DNA from: a virus
DNA length: 24,087 bases
Reading direction: 5' to 3' (one strand)
Virus record (IMG/VR): IMGVR_UViG_3300036832_001153
Span: 1 to 24,087 of that record
Positions within the stretch are counted from its first letter, which is position 1. The number at the start of each line of letters is the position of its first letter. The notes under the pieces are model-generated. The model did no database searches. It was given only the letters and a program-made list of their open reading frames with translations, and was not told where the DNA came from. Positions 1-7,020 of the stretch are shown in pieces. The position numbers and the translations under genes were made by a program.

Positions 1-153
1 GTGTCCAAGGACCATTGGGCAAAAAAACGGAGCGCATTGGGGGCGGGCGGCATCGGCATTGGAGTGGGTAGGCATTTCATTGAGCATTGCGACGAGTGAG
101 TGTGCGTGTCATTGCCTCCCCCCTGGCGCGGCATTGGGGGTGTGTGCGCATAC

Positions 154-396
154 GGGGCTGACCGGCTTGGCTCCCTGGTGTGTGGGTGGCCAGCGGTGCC
201 GGGGCTGACCGGCTTGACTCCCGGTGTGCGTGCCCACGAGCGCCCCCTGTGTGCCCTCGTGTGCTCACCAGCCGGGGCTGACCGGCTTGTGTCCCTCAAC
301 CGTGCTGACCGGCTTGAGCGGCTGCGTGCGTTGCTCTGCGTGCACTGGAGAACGGGGCTGACCGGGTTGACGCCCTCAACCGTGCTGACCGGCTTG
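154..396 (+). repeat. Six direct copies of GGGGCTGACCGGCTTG
   Basis: Copies start at 154, 201, 274, 301, 354 and 381. Those at 154, 201 and 274 are identical; 354 has GGGTTG instead of GGCTTG; 301 and 381 begin CGTG instead of GGGG. The spacings (47, 73, 27, 53, 27) are not all multiples of three, so the copies fall in two reading frames and conservation is at DNA level, not protein level. The pair 274/301 is repeated as 354/381, an 80-bp offset. Further copies lie at 5527 and, inverted, at 11921. The role is unknown; a phage-protein binding site or stoperator-like element is a guess. Confidence 0.85.
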
Positions 397-420
397 ACCC
401 GGGTGGTACAGGCGTATCGT
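394..420 (+). promoter_or_regulatory. Candidate promoter for a leaderless HNH/terminase transcript
   Basis: TTGACC (394-399) and TATCGT (415-420) resemble -35 and TANNNT -10 boxes, with a short 15-base spacer. The -10 ends eight bases before the GTG at 429, and no Shine-Dalgarno sequence is visible, which fits a leaderless mRNA as is common in actinobacteria. The -35 overlaps the end of the last leader repeat (381-396), so a protein bound to the repeat could control it. Confidence 0.4.
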
Positions 421-428
421 GGCGTGGT

Positions 429-716
429 GTGAGAACCGGGCCATCGCCGTACAGCCGCCGCTACCGGGCTGAGCGGGCCCGGCTGCTCGCCGATCACCCG
501 CTCTGCCACTTGCGGCTCGTCTGCGACGGCGCCACCGCGAACAGCGCCGACCATGACCCACCTCTTGCGCTGCACCGCCACCAACCCGGGTCCGGGTGTT
601 GTCACCTCTTGCCGGCTTGCCTGCCCTGCCAGAAGGTGCAGGGCCGGGACATCGCTGCACTCGTGCGTGCCGGTATCACCACACCGCCACTCCCGGCGCC
701 GTCGAGGGCATGGTGA
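429..716 (+). CDS. HNH endonuclease next to the terminase
   Basis: The 95-residue protein has the zinc-knuckle and HNH layout of small phage endonucleases encoded next to terminase: Cys26 and Cys32, then A-D-H (His42) followed by D-P-P-L, then the L-P-A-C-L-P-C block with Cys64 and Cys67. Family members are thought to nick or cut DNA during packaging at cos-type ends, together with terminase and portal. The middle Asn usually seen in N-L-x-P-A-C is His59 here, and the Asn/His after the second Cys is Gln68, so activity is less certain than for a textbook member. The start is GTG, probably leaderless, eight bases after a TANNNT box. It overlaps the next gene by seven bases. Confidence 0.75.
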   Translation: MRTGPSPYSRRYRAERARLLADHPLCHLRLVCDGATANSADHDPPLALHRHQPGSGCCHLLPACLPCQKVQGRDIAALVRAGITTPPLPAPSRAW

Positions 717-913
717 CCAAACTGGGCATACCCCGGCGCTTGGGTCAACAGCTCTGTCAGGCATGGGGCTTGAACCCCGAACTCGTCGAGTCCATCGCCA
801 TCACCATCACCGCCGACAATCTGCCCAAAGTGGCGGTCGTCATGCTGGCTGATGAGCGCGTCGAGCGGGTCCTGCGGCGCTATGAGCTGATCGAGGACAC
901 CACCCGTGAGTGA
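710..913 (+). CDS. Small conserved phage protein, function unknown
   Basis: This 67-residue protein (ATG at 710, inside the end of the HNH gene; stop overlapping the next gene) starts M-V-T-K-L-G-I-P and has a central I-A-I-T-I-T-A-D beta-like stretch followed by an L-A-D-E-R-V-E-R helix. Short proteins of this shape, with an alternating hydrophobic strand after 'leg/ipr' N-termini, occur in other actinophages in the terminase neighbourhood; I know no function for them. Overlaps on both sides imply translational coupling to HNH and small terminase, so a role in packaging is a contextual guess. A longer frame opens upstream but would overlap nearly half of the HNH gene. Confidence 0.65.
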   Translation: MVTKLGIPRRLGQQLCQAWGLNPELVESIAITITADNLPKVAVVMLADERVERVLRRYELIEDTTRE

Positions 914-1445
914 TTGGCCAGAAGCCCACGACTTCGACTTGGCTGAGGCCCAACCGTGGGATCGCCAGCGCGACGAACCAACGAATCAGTACGCCGCCTT
1001 CCGCATCTACCGGGACTTGCCCCCATACCAGCGCACGCTGGGCGCGGTCAGCCAACAGATCGACGTGAACGAGTCCACGACCCGGCGTTGGGCTGAGCAG
1101 TGGTCCTGGCGCCTACGGGTGGAGGAATGGGACGACGCGTGCCACCGCATCGAGGACGGCGAGCGACTCGAAGCCATCCGTTCGATGCACTCCGCACACC
1201 GCCGGGCTGGACGCGCCATCTTCTCCAAGGCGATTCAGGCCATGACGCTGTTACGGCCCGAGGAGATGCCGCCGAGCGTGATCGCCCGCTTGCTCGATCT
1301 CGGCGCCAAACTCGAGCGCTCCACCCTCGTCGTGTCGGTGGAGGAGCTGCAAGGCGTCGAGGAGTACGTCGACACCGAGGACCCGTGGGAGCGCATTGCC
1401 GCCGAACTCGACCCGCACAACAGCGCCGCCGAACTCCCTGAATAG
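906..1445 (+). CDS. terS: Terminase small subunit (DNA-recognition), probable
   Basis: The 179-residue product has a helix-turn-helix at about residues 46-70 (T-L-G-A-V-S-Q-Q-I-D-V-N-E-S-T-T-R-R-W), followed by the Trp-rich W-S-W-R-L-R-V-E-E-W-D. The same arrangement is seen in actinophage small terminase-like proteins that bind the packaging site and load the large subunit. A helical oligomerisation region and an acidic C-terminus follow. The start is GTG, with GAGGA at 893-897 eight bases upstream; it overlaps the preceding gene and is itself overlapped by the large terminase. The call rests on HTH layout and position; sequence identity in this family is low. Confidence 0.7.
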   Translation: MSDWPEAHDFDLAEAQPWDRQRDEPTNQYAAFRIYRDLPPYQRTLGAVSQQIDVNESTTRRWAEQWSWRLRVEEWDDACHRIEDGERLEAIRSMHSAHRRAGRAIFSKAIQAMTLLRPEEMPPSVIARLLDLGAKLERSTLVVSVEELQGVEEYVDTEDPWERIAAELDPHNSAAELPE

Positions 1446-2862
1446 CCAGCCCCGCTGGGGAACGCCCCGGCAGCTTGACCGGCCAACGCGGGGAGGACTC
1501 GACCGACAAGTCGCGCAGCTGATCGGCTGGCGGTTCTTTCCCTGGCAGTCTCACGTCGCCGATGTCGGCGGCGAGTACGACCCGCTTACCAAGATTCCCT
1601 GTTACCGAACGGTGGGCGTGGCGGTGTCGCGCCAGAACGGCAAGACCACGCTCGTCTGTTCACGAATCGCCCGCCAACTCATTCCGCCCCGGCAAACGGT
1701 GGCGTACACGGCCCAGGACCGCGGGCTTGCCCGCACCAAGTGGGACGAACACGTCGAGCTGTTGATGAGCACGCCGTTTGCCGAACGCGTCGCTCGGGTA
1801 GACCGCACCAACCATCGCGAGATGCTGGTGATGGAGAACGGCTCGCGCTACATGCCGGTGACCCCGACCGGCAAGAAGGCCGGGCGCTCATTGAGCATCG
1901 ACTTGGCCGTGGTGGACGAGGCGCACGCGCACGAGGGCATGGGCGTGATCTCGGCCATCCAACCGGCGATGTCGGCCCGCCCCCACGCGCAGATATGGCT
2001 GCTCTCCAACGCCGGGAACTCGCGCTCGACGTTGTGGCGCCACTACACCGACATCGGGCGCATCGAGTCGGACAACCCGGCGTCGACAATGGCCTGGTTC
2101 GAGTACGCCGGGGCGCCCGATGCCGACGTGTTCGACCGCCAAAGTTGGGGCGAGGCCAACCCCAGTCTCGGGCTGACCGGGGGCGTGCTCGAAACGGCAC
2201 TGAGCGACGGGGCCCTGACGATGGAGCGCGACGTGTTCATGCGCGAGCACCTGAACGTGTGGATGGACTCGGCGGCTATCGCCGGGATCGACGCGCTGAC
2301 GTGGGCCGCCTGTCGTCGTGACGATGTCACGCCGGGCGCTCAGGTCGCCTTCGGGCTCGACTTCACCCCCGAACGCGATCGCGGCGCCTTGGTCGTCTGC
2401 GGCGAGGTGACCACCGACAGCGGCGAAGTCCTGACCCCGGTGGAGCTGATCGAATCCGGCTCGGACCTCGAGCGCCTCATCAGCCGCGCCGCCGAAGTGG
2501 CGAACGCCTGGGACGGGCTCATCACCATCGACCGGGGCTCACCGGCTTCATCGGCCATTCCGGCCCTGGAGCGTCTCACCCAGCGCGACGACGGACTCAG
2601 CCACCGGGTCCGGTTGATTCCGCTGACCGAGCTGGTGCGGGCGTGTGGGGACTTCCACGACGCGGCCATTGACGCCCGCATCTCACACCGGGGCGACTAC
2701 CGACTGACCGATGCCGTCACGAGCGCCACCAAGCGCCAAGTGGGCGACGCGTGGTGTTGGCAACGGCGCGGGCACGCTGACATCTCACCGCTCGTCGCGG
2801 CGACGTTGGCGCGCTGGGGTGTGGTCGCGGCGCCGGAGCCGTTGGTGCCCGCCGTGTACTGA
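1396..2862 (+). CDS. terL: Terminase large subunit (packaging ATPase/nuclease)
   Basis: This is the motor ATPase that pumps DNA into the prohead through the portal and cuts the concatemer. Visible motifs: Walker A S-R-Q-N-G-K-T at residues 78-84, Walker B A-V-V-D-E-A-H at 171-177, coupling motif L-L-S-N-A-G-N at 202-208, and an RNase H-like nuclease domain with acidic residues at Asp322 (F-G-L-D-F-T), Asp379 (T-I-D-R-G) and Asp462 (H-A-D-I-S-P-L). The length of 488 is normal for the family. The start is uncertain: TTG at 1396 gives a 50-base overlap with terS, whereas an in-frame CTG at 1438 gives an overlap of eight; no ATG or GTG precedes the conserved region. It is followed by an inverted repeat at 2866-2879. 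Confidence 0.93.
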   Translation: MPPNSTRTTAPPNSLNSQPRWGTPRQLDRPTRGGLDRQVAQLIGWRFFPWQSHVADVGGEYDPLTKIPCYRTVGVAVSRQNGKTTLVCSRIARQLIPPRQTVAYTAQDRGLARTKWDEHVELLMSTPFAERVARVDRTNHREMLVMENGSRYMPVTPTGKKAGRSLSIDLAVVDEAHAHEGMGVISAIQPAMSARPHAQIWLLSNAGNSRSTLWRHYTDIGRIESDNPASTMAWFEYAGAPDADVFDRQSWGEANPSLGLTGGVLETALSDGALTMERDVFMREHLNVWMDSAAIAGIDALTWAACRRDDVTPGAQVAFGLDFTPERDRGALVVCGEVTTDSGEVLTPVELIESGSDLERLISRAAEVANAWDGLITIDRGSPASSAIPALERLTQRDDGLSHRVRLIPLTELVRACGDFHDAAIDARISHRGDYRLTDAVTSATKRQVGDAWCWQRRGHADISPLVAATLARWGVVAAPEPLVPAVY

Positions 2863-2905
2863 CGTGATAGTCGTCTATCTCTGGTGTGCTCGAGACGGTT
2901 AGCCT
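2863..2905 (+). promoter_or_regulatory. GATAG-N4-CTATC inverted repeat with a -10-like box before the portal gene
   Basis: GATAGTCGTCTATC at 2866-2879 is a perfect 5-bp inverted repeat with a 4-base loop, immediately after the terL stop. TAGCCT at 2900-2905 fits a TANNNT -10 box, nine bases before the portal ATG, with no Shine-Dalgarno sequence; this suggests a leaderless portal transcript. No good -35 is visible, so the inverted repeat may bind an activator or repressor. The same element recurs at 17751 (inverted) and, imperfectly, at 5451. Confidence 0.45.
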
Positions 2906-2914
2906 GGGACCCCG

Positions 2915-4222
2915 ATGGCGTCCTACTTGACTGACTCGGGCTTGATGGTGACCGACCGACGCCACACTCGGAGCAACGACGACCCCCGCAGTTGGCCCCC
3001 CAACGACAACGGCCCCGGCGTGAACGACCCGCCGAGCACCGTCGGCCCGACCAGTAGCGAGGGCTTCGGCAACGATCACGTCATGTACCCCGCCGACACC
3101 GGGCCCCCGGCGACGACCGACATCATCCGCACGCCGCCGGTCATGCCCTGGTCCGGTTGGCCCGTCGAGTGGCAGACCCCGCTTTGGGGCCAAGCAGTCG
3201 GGCTCGGCGGCATTATGAACCGGGTATCGACGGTGTTCGGCGCCATCGACCTGAACTCGTCGCTGCTCTCGACCATGCCGCCGTACCGGATGATCGGCGA
3301 CACCGTCGTCCCGGCGTTGCCCTGGATGCTCAACCCCCAACCCGAGGTCTACACCGGCTGGACTGAGGCGATGAAACAGGTCGTCATGTCGTACTTCAAC
3401 GGCGAGGCGTTCTTGTGGGCCACCAACCGTTACCCGGACAACTCCGTGCGCAACTGGGTCATGCTCGATCCCCGGTGGGTCGATGTCGAGATGATGGGCC
3501 AGATTCGCCGCTACTTCATGCGTGACGTGGACATCACCGAGGACGTGCTGCACCTGCGTTACACGAGCTGGCCCGGCGACCCGCACGGGCACGGCCCGCT
3601 CGAAGCGCTGGCGCTCAACCTGTTCGGCGTCGCCGCATTGGAGCGCTATCAGTCCAACTTGGCCACCCGGGGCGGCATCCCGTGGGGTGCGCTCACGGCG
3701 CCGGGCAATCTCAACCCGACTCAGGCGGACCAACTCCGTGATCGTTTCGTCTCGGCCCGGCTCTCGTCGATGGGCGCGCCGGCGGTTCTGTCCGGCGGCG
3801 TGACGCTCACGCCGTTCTCCATTTCGCCCAAGGACATGGCGCTGCTCGAACTGCGCCAGTACGACGAGTCCCGGATCGCCGTGTTGCTCTGCGTGCCGCC
3901 GATGCTGTTGGGCCTACCCAGCGGCGACAACTCGATGACGTACCGCAACGCCGAAGGCATCTACGACTTCCACTGGCGGGCCTATCTGCGGCCCAAGGCG
4001 GCGACGATCATGGAGGCCGTTTCCGGCTGGGCCCTCGGACCTGGGCAACGCCTCGAAGTCAACCGCGACGAGTACGTGCGCCCGGCGTTTGCCGATCGCG
4101 TGGTCGGCTACAACACCCTGTTCAACATCTTCGACCCGGTGACCGGCGAACGCGCCATCTCCATCGCCGAGATTCGCGCCGCCGAGCGCCTGTCCGAAGA
4201 TGTCCAACTGGGGGCCCGGTGA
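2915..4222 (+). CDS. HK97-family portal protein
   Basis: The 435-residue protein is the dodecameric ring at the capsid vertex through which DNA enters and to which the connector and tail attach. The central part matches the HK97/SPP1-type portal layout: W-V-M-L-D-P-R-W-V-D-V-E (about 182-193), H-L-R-Y-T-S-W-P-G-D (213-222), P-L-E-A-L-A-L-N (about 228-235), then the Y-D-E-S-R-I-A-V-L-L-C-V-P-P-M-L-L-G-L (about 313-331) stretch typical of portal stem and wing, and D-F-H-W-R-A-Y-L-R-P near the C-terminus. About 70 N-terminal residues are polar, Pro-rich and probably disordered. It begins directly downstream of the 2866 inverted repeat. Its stop overlaps the next gene. Confidence 0.92.
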   Translation: MASYLTDSGLMVTDRRHTRSNDDPRSWPPNDNGPGVNDPPSTVGPTSSEGFGNDHVMYPADTGPPATTDIIRTPPVMPWSGWPVEWQTPLWGQAVGLGGIMNRVSTVFGAIDLNSSLLSTMPPYRMIGDTVVPALPWMLNPQPEVYTGWTEAMKQVVMSYFNGEAFLWATNRYPDNSVRNWVMLDPRWVDVEMMGQIRRYFMRDVDITEDVLHLRYTSWPGDPHGHGPLEALALNLFGVAALERYQSNLATRGGIPWGALTAPGNLNPTQADQLRDRFVSARLSSMGAPAVLSGGVTLTPFSISPKDMALLELRQYDESRIAVLLCVPPMLLGLPSGDNSMTYRNAEGIYDFHWRAYLRPKAATIMEAVSGWALGPGQRLEVNRDEYVRPAFADRVVGYNTLFNIFDPVTGERAISIAEIRAAERLSEDVQLGAR

Positions 4223-4515
4223 GCGACGAGGACGAGGTCGCCACGCTGCTGGCACAGGTCGTCATGTTCGACAGCGATGCTCCTCCTCCACCAGAGGAAC
4301 TGGCGCTGAACGACGCAGTCCTCGGCCACCTGTCGGACCGTCCAGCCCGGTCAACCCCGGCATCGGACCCCGACGTGGTCGAGGCCCTGCGGCTGAGCTA
4401 CGCCATCGCCGCCGCACTCGCCGAGTTGGGCGCACCCACCCCCGACTACCCGGCGCCGGTCGCCAACGCCGTCCGCATCCTCACCGAAGCCCTACTCGGA
4501 GGCGAACCAACATGA
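4219..4515 (+). CDS. Small acidic protein between portal and protease, unknown
   Basis: The 98-residue product starts at a GTG overlapping the portal stop (GTGA) and ends overlapping the protease start (ATGA), so it is a coupled gene of the head operon. It is acidic and Pro-rich in the first half (a P-P-P-P-E-E-L run), then helical, with A-I-A-A-A-L-A-E-L-G-A-P and a P-V-A-N-A-V-R-I-L-T-E-A-L-L stretch. I do not recognise a family. Its position between portal and protease would suit a small head-assembly or chaperone role, which is inference only. Confidence 0.65.
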   Translation: MSDEDEVATLLAQVVMFDSDAPPPPEELALNDAVLGHLSDRPARSTPASDPDVVEALRLSYAIAAALAELGAPTPDYPAPVANAVRILTEALLGGEPT

Positions 4516-5273
4516 GCACCCAGCCCACCTTCATCCGAGCGTTCCCGGTGGCCGTCGAGCGCACCGGCCCGCACCAACTCACCGGGCGTCTCGTGCCCTA
4601 CGGGCAGGTGGCTTACGTGGCCGACCAACTGCCCAACGGCGAGTTCGAGGTGTACCAGGAGGGCTTCCGCTCCGGCGCCTTCAAGCGACAGGTGTCCAGT
4701 CCCGAGCCCGGGGTGGTGCGCAAGATCGGGCTCATCCACCGCCACGACGGCGGGCTCGGGTTCTTGGGGCCATTCGTGGCGCTACGCGAGGCGGCGGACG
4801 GGCTCTACGGCGACGTGCGGATTCTGCCCACCAAGGCCGACGACGTGGAAGCGTTGCTCGAAGAAGGCGTCAACGAACTCTCGGTCGAGTTCCGGCTGCA
4901 CAAGTCCGACCACACCCAGATCGACGAGAGCGGCGTGCGCTGGCGCACCGGGGTCCATCTCGACCAGGTGGCGCTCGAGCCCCAAGGCGCCTACTCCAAC
5001 GCGCAAGTGCTGGCGTACCGCAGCGAGATCGACGACGAGCAGAAGGCGCAGGCGCAAGCCGAAGCCGAGCGCAAAGCCGCCGAGGAGGAAGCCGCCGCCA
5101 AAGCCGCCGAAGAACAGGCGAGCAAGGAACGCGCCGAGAAGGAAGCCCAAGAGGCCGTCGAGCGCAAGCGGCGGTGGGAGGAACTCGCCGCCCGGGTGGA
5201 CGACGAACGGGCCAAACAAGCGCAATACCTACGCGACTACGGGGTCACGCAGCTCCCGGGGCACCCACGATGA
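4512..5273 (+). CDS. Prohead maturation protease with coiled-coil scaffold-like tail
   Basis: The first 165 residues match the HK97 gp4-type (U35) serine protease that cleaves scaffold and capsid N-termini in the prohead: G-R-L-V-P-Y-G at 25-31, the catalytic His region L-I-H-R-H-D-G at 74-80, the Ser region E-L-S-V-E-F at 122-127 (Ser124), and the third acidic residue probably Glu156 (V-A-L-E-P-Q-G-A-Y). From about residue 172 to the end (253) the chain is Ala/Glu/Lys-rich and almost purely coiled coil, ending Y-L-R-D-Y-G-V-T. Such tails in fused protease-scaffold proteins hold the capsid subunits during assembly and are then digested. ATG at 4512 was chosen because it overlaps the preceding stop and begins the conserved domain; the frame stays open further upstream. 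Confidence 0.9.
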   Translation: MSTQPTFIRAFPVAVERTGPHQLTGRLVPYGQVAYVADQLPNGEFEVYQEGFRSGAFKRQVSSPEPGVVRKIGLIHRHDGGLGFLGPFVALREAADGLYGDVRILPTKADDVEALLEEGVNELSVEFRLHKSDHTQIDESGVRWRTGVHLDQVALEPQGAYSNAQVLAYRSEIDDEQKAQAQAEAERKAAEEEAAAKAAEEQASKERAEKEAQEAVERKRRWEELAARVDDERAKQAQYLRDYGVTQLPGHPR

Positions 5274-5452
5274 CCCGGCTCCGCGGTTATACGCCGGTGC
5301 TGGCGCTCCTCGCCGGGCTGGCGGCGGTGGTGCTCGGACTCATTGCGATCTTCCAAGCGCAGCCCGCCAGCGACACGATTGATCTGCTCGGATGGGCCGC
5401 GTTCTCCGGCGGCGTCGGCGTGGCGCTGTTGTGTCTCCCGCCGCTGCCCTGA
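5270..5452 (+). CDS. Small two-helix membrane protein in the head operon
   Basis: The 60-residue product begins at an ATG overlapping the protease stop (ATGA) and has two clear membrane segments, about residues 8-28 (P-V-L-A-L-L-A-G-L-A-A-V-V-L-G-L) and 38-58 (L-L-G-W-A-A-F-S-G-G-V-G-V-A-L-L-C-L), separated by a short loop with Q-A-Q-P-A-S-D. The N-terminus is positively charged (M-T-R-L-R). Size and topology resemble small holins or superinfection-exclusion proteins, but the location between protease and capsid is unusual for a lysis gene. I do not recognise a family. A GATAG-type inverted repeat overlaps its stop codon. Confidence 0.65.
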   Translation: MTRLRGYTPVLALLAGLAAVVLGLIAIFQAQPASDTIDLLGWAAFSGGVGVALLCLPPLP

Positions 5453-5464
5453 TAGCCGTCTAGC
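5451..5464 (+). repeat. Imperfect copy of the GATAG-N4-CTATC inverted repeat
   Basis: GATAGCCGTCTAGC matches the element at 2866-2879 at 12 of 14 positions. As with the other copies it sits on a stop codon at an operon boundary, here the end of the small membrane protein gene. Confidence 0.5.
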
Positions 5465-5526
5465 ACGCCGCCGATCCCCCGCCTCGGGATACAGCGACAG
5501 GGGACCAGCGGCACCAACAAGCTATC

Positions 5527-5542
5527 GGGGCTGACCGGCTTG
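5527..5542 (+). repeat. Exact copy of GGGGCTGACCGGCTTG upstream of the capsid gene
   Basis: This copy is identical to those at 154, 201 and 274. It lies in the 285-base gap between the head-assembly genes and the capsid gene, 11 bases upstream of a candidate -35 box. Position and identity suggest a shared regulatory or packaging function. Confidence 0.8.
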
Positions 5543-5553
5543 AACCGGGGTCA

Positions 5554-5584
5554 TTGACGAGACACGCCCGGGTGTGCCTACTCT
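5554..5584 (+). promoter_or_regulatory. Candidate capsid-operon promoter
   Basis: TTGACG at 5554-5559 and TACTCT at 5579-5584 (TANNNT form) are separated by 19 bases, slightly long. Transcription would begin near 5591, giving a leader of roughly 145 bases to the preferred capsid start at 5738. It lies directly downstream of the 16-bp repeat copy. The gap 5453-5737 holds nothing else I can name. Confidence 0.35.
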
Positions 5585-5737
5585 GGTTGCCCTGAGCAGT
5601 CGGTGACAGACTCGCCGCCTTTTGACAGACCGAGCGATTGGTGCCCGCCCGGTGTCGTGAGGCCCGACCCGCCCGATGCGAACCCCACCATCATTCGGGT
5701 TCTGGCATCGCTAGGCCCACGTCACCGGGAGGCACCG

Positions 5738-7012
5738 ATGCCCCACGCACTTGTCGAGCAGTACATCAATGAGCGCGACCAGCTGGTCAACACCGTGTCC
5801 GTGCTCAAGAACGCCACGCTGGACCGGGGTGGTGACCCGAGCAGCCAGGACCTCGAACTGATGGGCAAGTCCTACGAGCGCATCGACAAGCTCGACGAAC
5901 TCATCAAGATTCTCGGCGAGGACAAGACGATGGACGCCGACACCCGGGACAAGTTGCTTGCCCCGACGCCGAGCACGTCGCTGGGCGGCATCAAGTACCG
6001 CAGCGGCGGCGAGATGGTCTGGGACTGTCTGCACGCCAACTATGGCTCGCAGCACGACCACGAGGACCAGGAGGCGAAGCGCCGCTGGGACACCGTAATG
6101 AAGCGCGCCGCTGAGCACATGGGCACCAGCGCCGCCGAAACCACGCCGGTCGCCGGTGGCATCGGAGGGCTCTACGTGGTCCCCGTCGTCGGGCCGGTCA
6201 TCGACCTCTACCCCAGCGGTCAGCCGTTTCTCACGGCCATCGGCAAGCAACCGGCGCCAAACGCGTTGAACTTCACGCGTCCGCGCCTGGTCGACGACAA
6301 CTTCACCACCGGGGCAGCCGTGCAAACGCTGGAGAAGGCCGAGCTGGTCAGCAAGAAGTTCGATGTCAAGACCGACGCGCTCACGCTCGACACGGTCGGC
6401 GGTTACCTGAACATCAGCCAGCAACTCATGTCGCTGCAATCGAGCGGGTGGAACATCATCGTCGGTCAGCTGCAAAAGCGCGTGGCGTATCAGGGTGAAG
6501 CCGGGGCGCTCACCGAACTGGCCAAGACCACCGCCCACATTCCGCTGGCTGCCGGGGCCGATTCAGCCACAGTCATCGCCGCGCTGTTCGACGCCGCCGC
6601 CCTGGTGTACGAGAACACCAAGGAACTGCCGACGTGGATCGCCTACGGGCCGCAGGGCTGGGCCATGCTGGGCTCGCTCTGTGACGCCGCCGGGCGCCCG
6701 CTGTTCCCGTTCCTCGGAGCAACCAACGCCGCCGGGTCTGCCGCGCTGAGCGACTTCAACCTGGGGCCGTTGGGCTTGCAGCAGATCGTGACGCCAGGCA
6801 TCGCGACCACCGACCTGTTCATGGGCAACACGGTGGCGATGGAGGCGTACTCGTACTCGTTCCCGATCCTCGAAGCCATCGAGCCCGCCTTGATGGGTCG
6901 CCAGGTCGCCGTCGCAGAGGCGCTCTGCTTCTACCGGCCCACGACCAAGGAAGCCGGGCCCTCCGACACGCCGCCCGCCGAAGCCAACGGCGCGGTCCGC
7001 ATCGGCGTCTGA
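5738..7012 (+). CDS. HK97-fold major capsid protein
   Basis: The 424-residue protein forms the icosahedral shell. The first 75 residues are a charged helical coiled coil (L-V-E-Q-Y-I-N-E-R-D-Q-L, then Y-E-R-I-D-K-L-D-E-L-I-K-I-L), equivalent to the HK97 delta domain that the protease removes. The rest shows HK97-fold features: G-G-L-Y-V-V-P-V-V-G-P-V-I-D-L-Y, N-F-T-R-P-R-L-V-D, then A-L-T-L-D-T-V-G-G-Y-L-N-I-S-Q-Q-L (E-loop and P-domain area), and a C-terminal V-A-M-E-A-Y-S-Y-S-F-P-I-L region. ATG at 5738 has GGGAGG at 5728-5733, so I prefer it. A GTG at 5603 would add 45 Pro-rich residues without a ribosome site. A strong hairpin follows. Confidence 0.93.
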   Translation: MPHALVEQYINERDQLVNTVSVLKNATLDRGGDPSSQDLELMGKSYERIDKLDELIKILGEDKTMDADTRDKLLAPTPSTSLGGIKYRSGGEMVWDCLHANYGSQHDHEDQEAKRRWDTVMKRAAEHMGTSAAETTPVAGGIGGLYVVPVVGPVIDLYPSGQPFLTAIGKQPAPNALNFTRPRLVDDNFTTGAAVQTLEKAELVSKKFDVKTDALTLDTVGGYLNISQQLMSLQSSGWNIIVGQLQKRVAYQGEAGALTELAKTTAHIPLAAGADSATVIAALFDAAALVYENTKELPTWIAYGPQGWAMLGSLCDAAGRPLFPFLGATNAAGSAALSDFNLGPLGLQQIVTPGIATTDLFMGNTVAMEAYSYSFPILEAIEPALMGRQVAVAEALCFYRPTTKEAGPSDTPPAEANGAVRIGV

Positions 7013-7020
7013 GAAGTAGT

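Larger units (their letters stand above)
1..428. other. Non-coding leader region upstream of the HNH/terminase operon
   Basis: I find no convincing gene here. The first 140 bases carry CATTG at 13, 35, 57, 78, 85, 110 and 133, the first three exactly 22 bases apart. From 154 on, a 16-bp direct repeat occurs six times. In many siphoviruses the packaging (cos or pac) site lies just before the HNH and small terminase genes. That is a positional inference only; I cannot recognise a cos site by sequence. Confidence 0.6.

Noticed and set aside
154-396. CRISPR array
   Set aside because: Repeats of 16 bp with irregular 11-57-base gaps and related intervening sequence; no cas genes.
100-432. 110-codon plus-strand frame across the leader
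   Set aside because: Its G-A-D-R-L and L-T-G-L-T repeats are only the 16-bp DNA repeat read in two frames. There is no ribosome site and no domain.
2717-3733. 338-codon minus-strand frame opposite the portal gene
   Set aside because: Mirror frame of high-GC coding DNA; low-complexity Arg/Val/Gly composition, while the plus frame has clear portal motifs.
5471-5487. Intrinsic terminator before the capsid leader
   Set aside because: The ATCCC/GGGAT stem is only 5 bp with a 7-base loop and no T-run.
5603-5737. GTG start adding 45 residues to the capsid protein
   Set aside because: No ribosome site, and a Pro-rich sequence unlike capsid N-termini. ATG 5738 has GGGAGG at good spacing.
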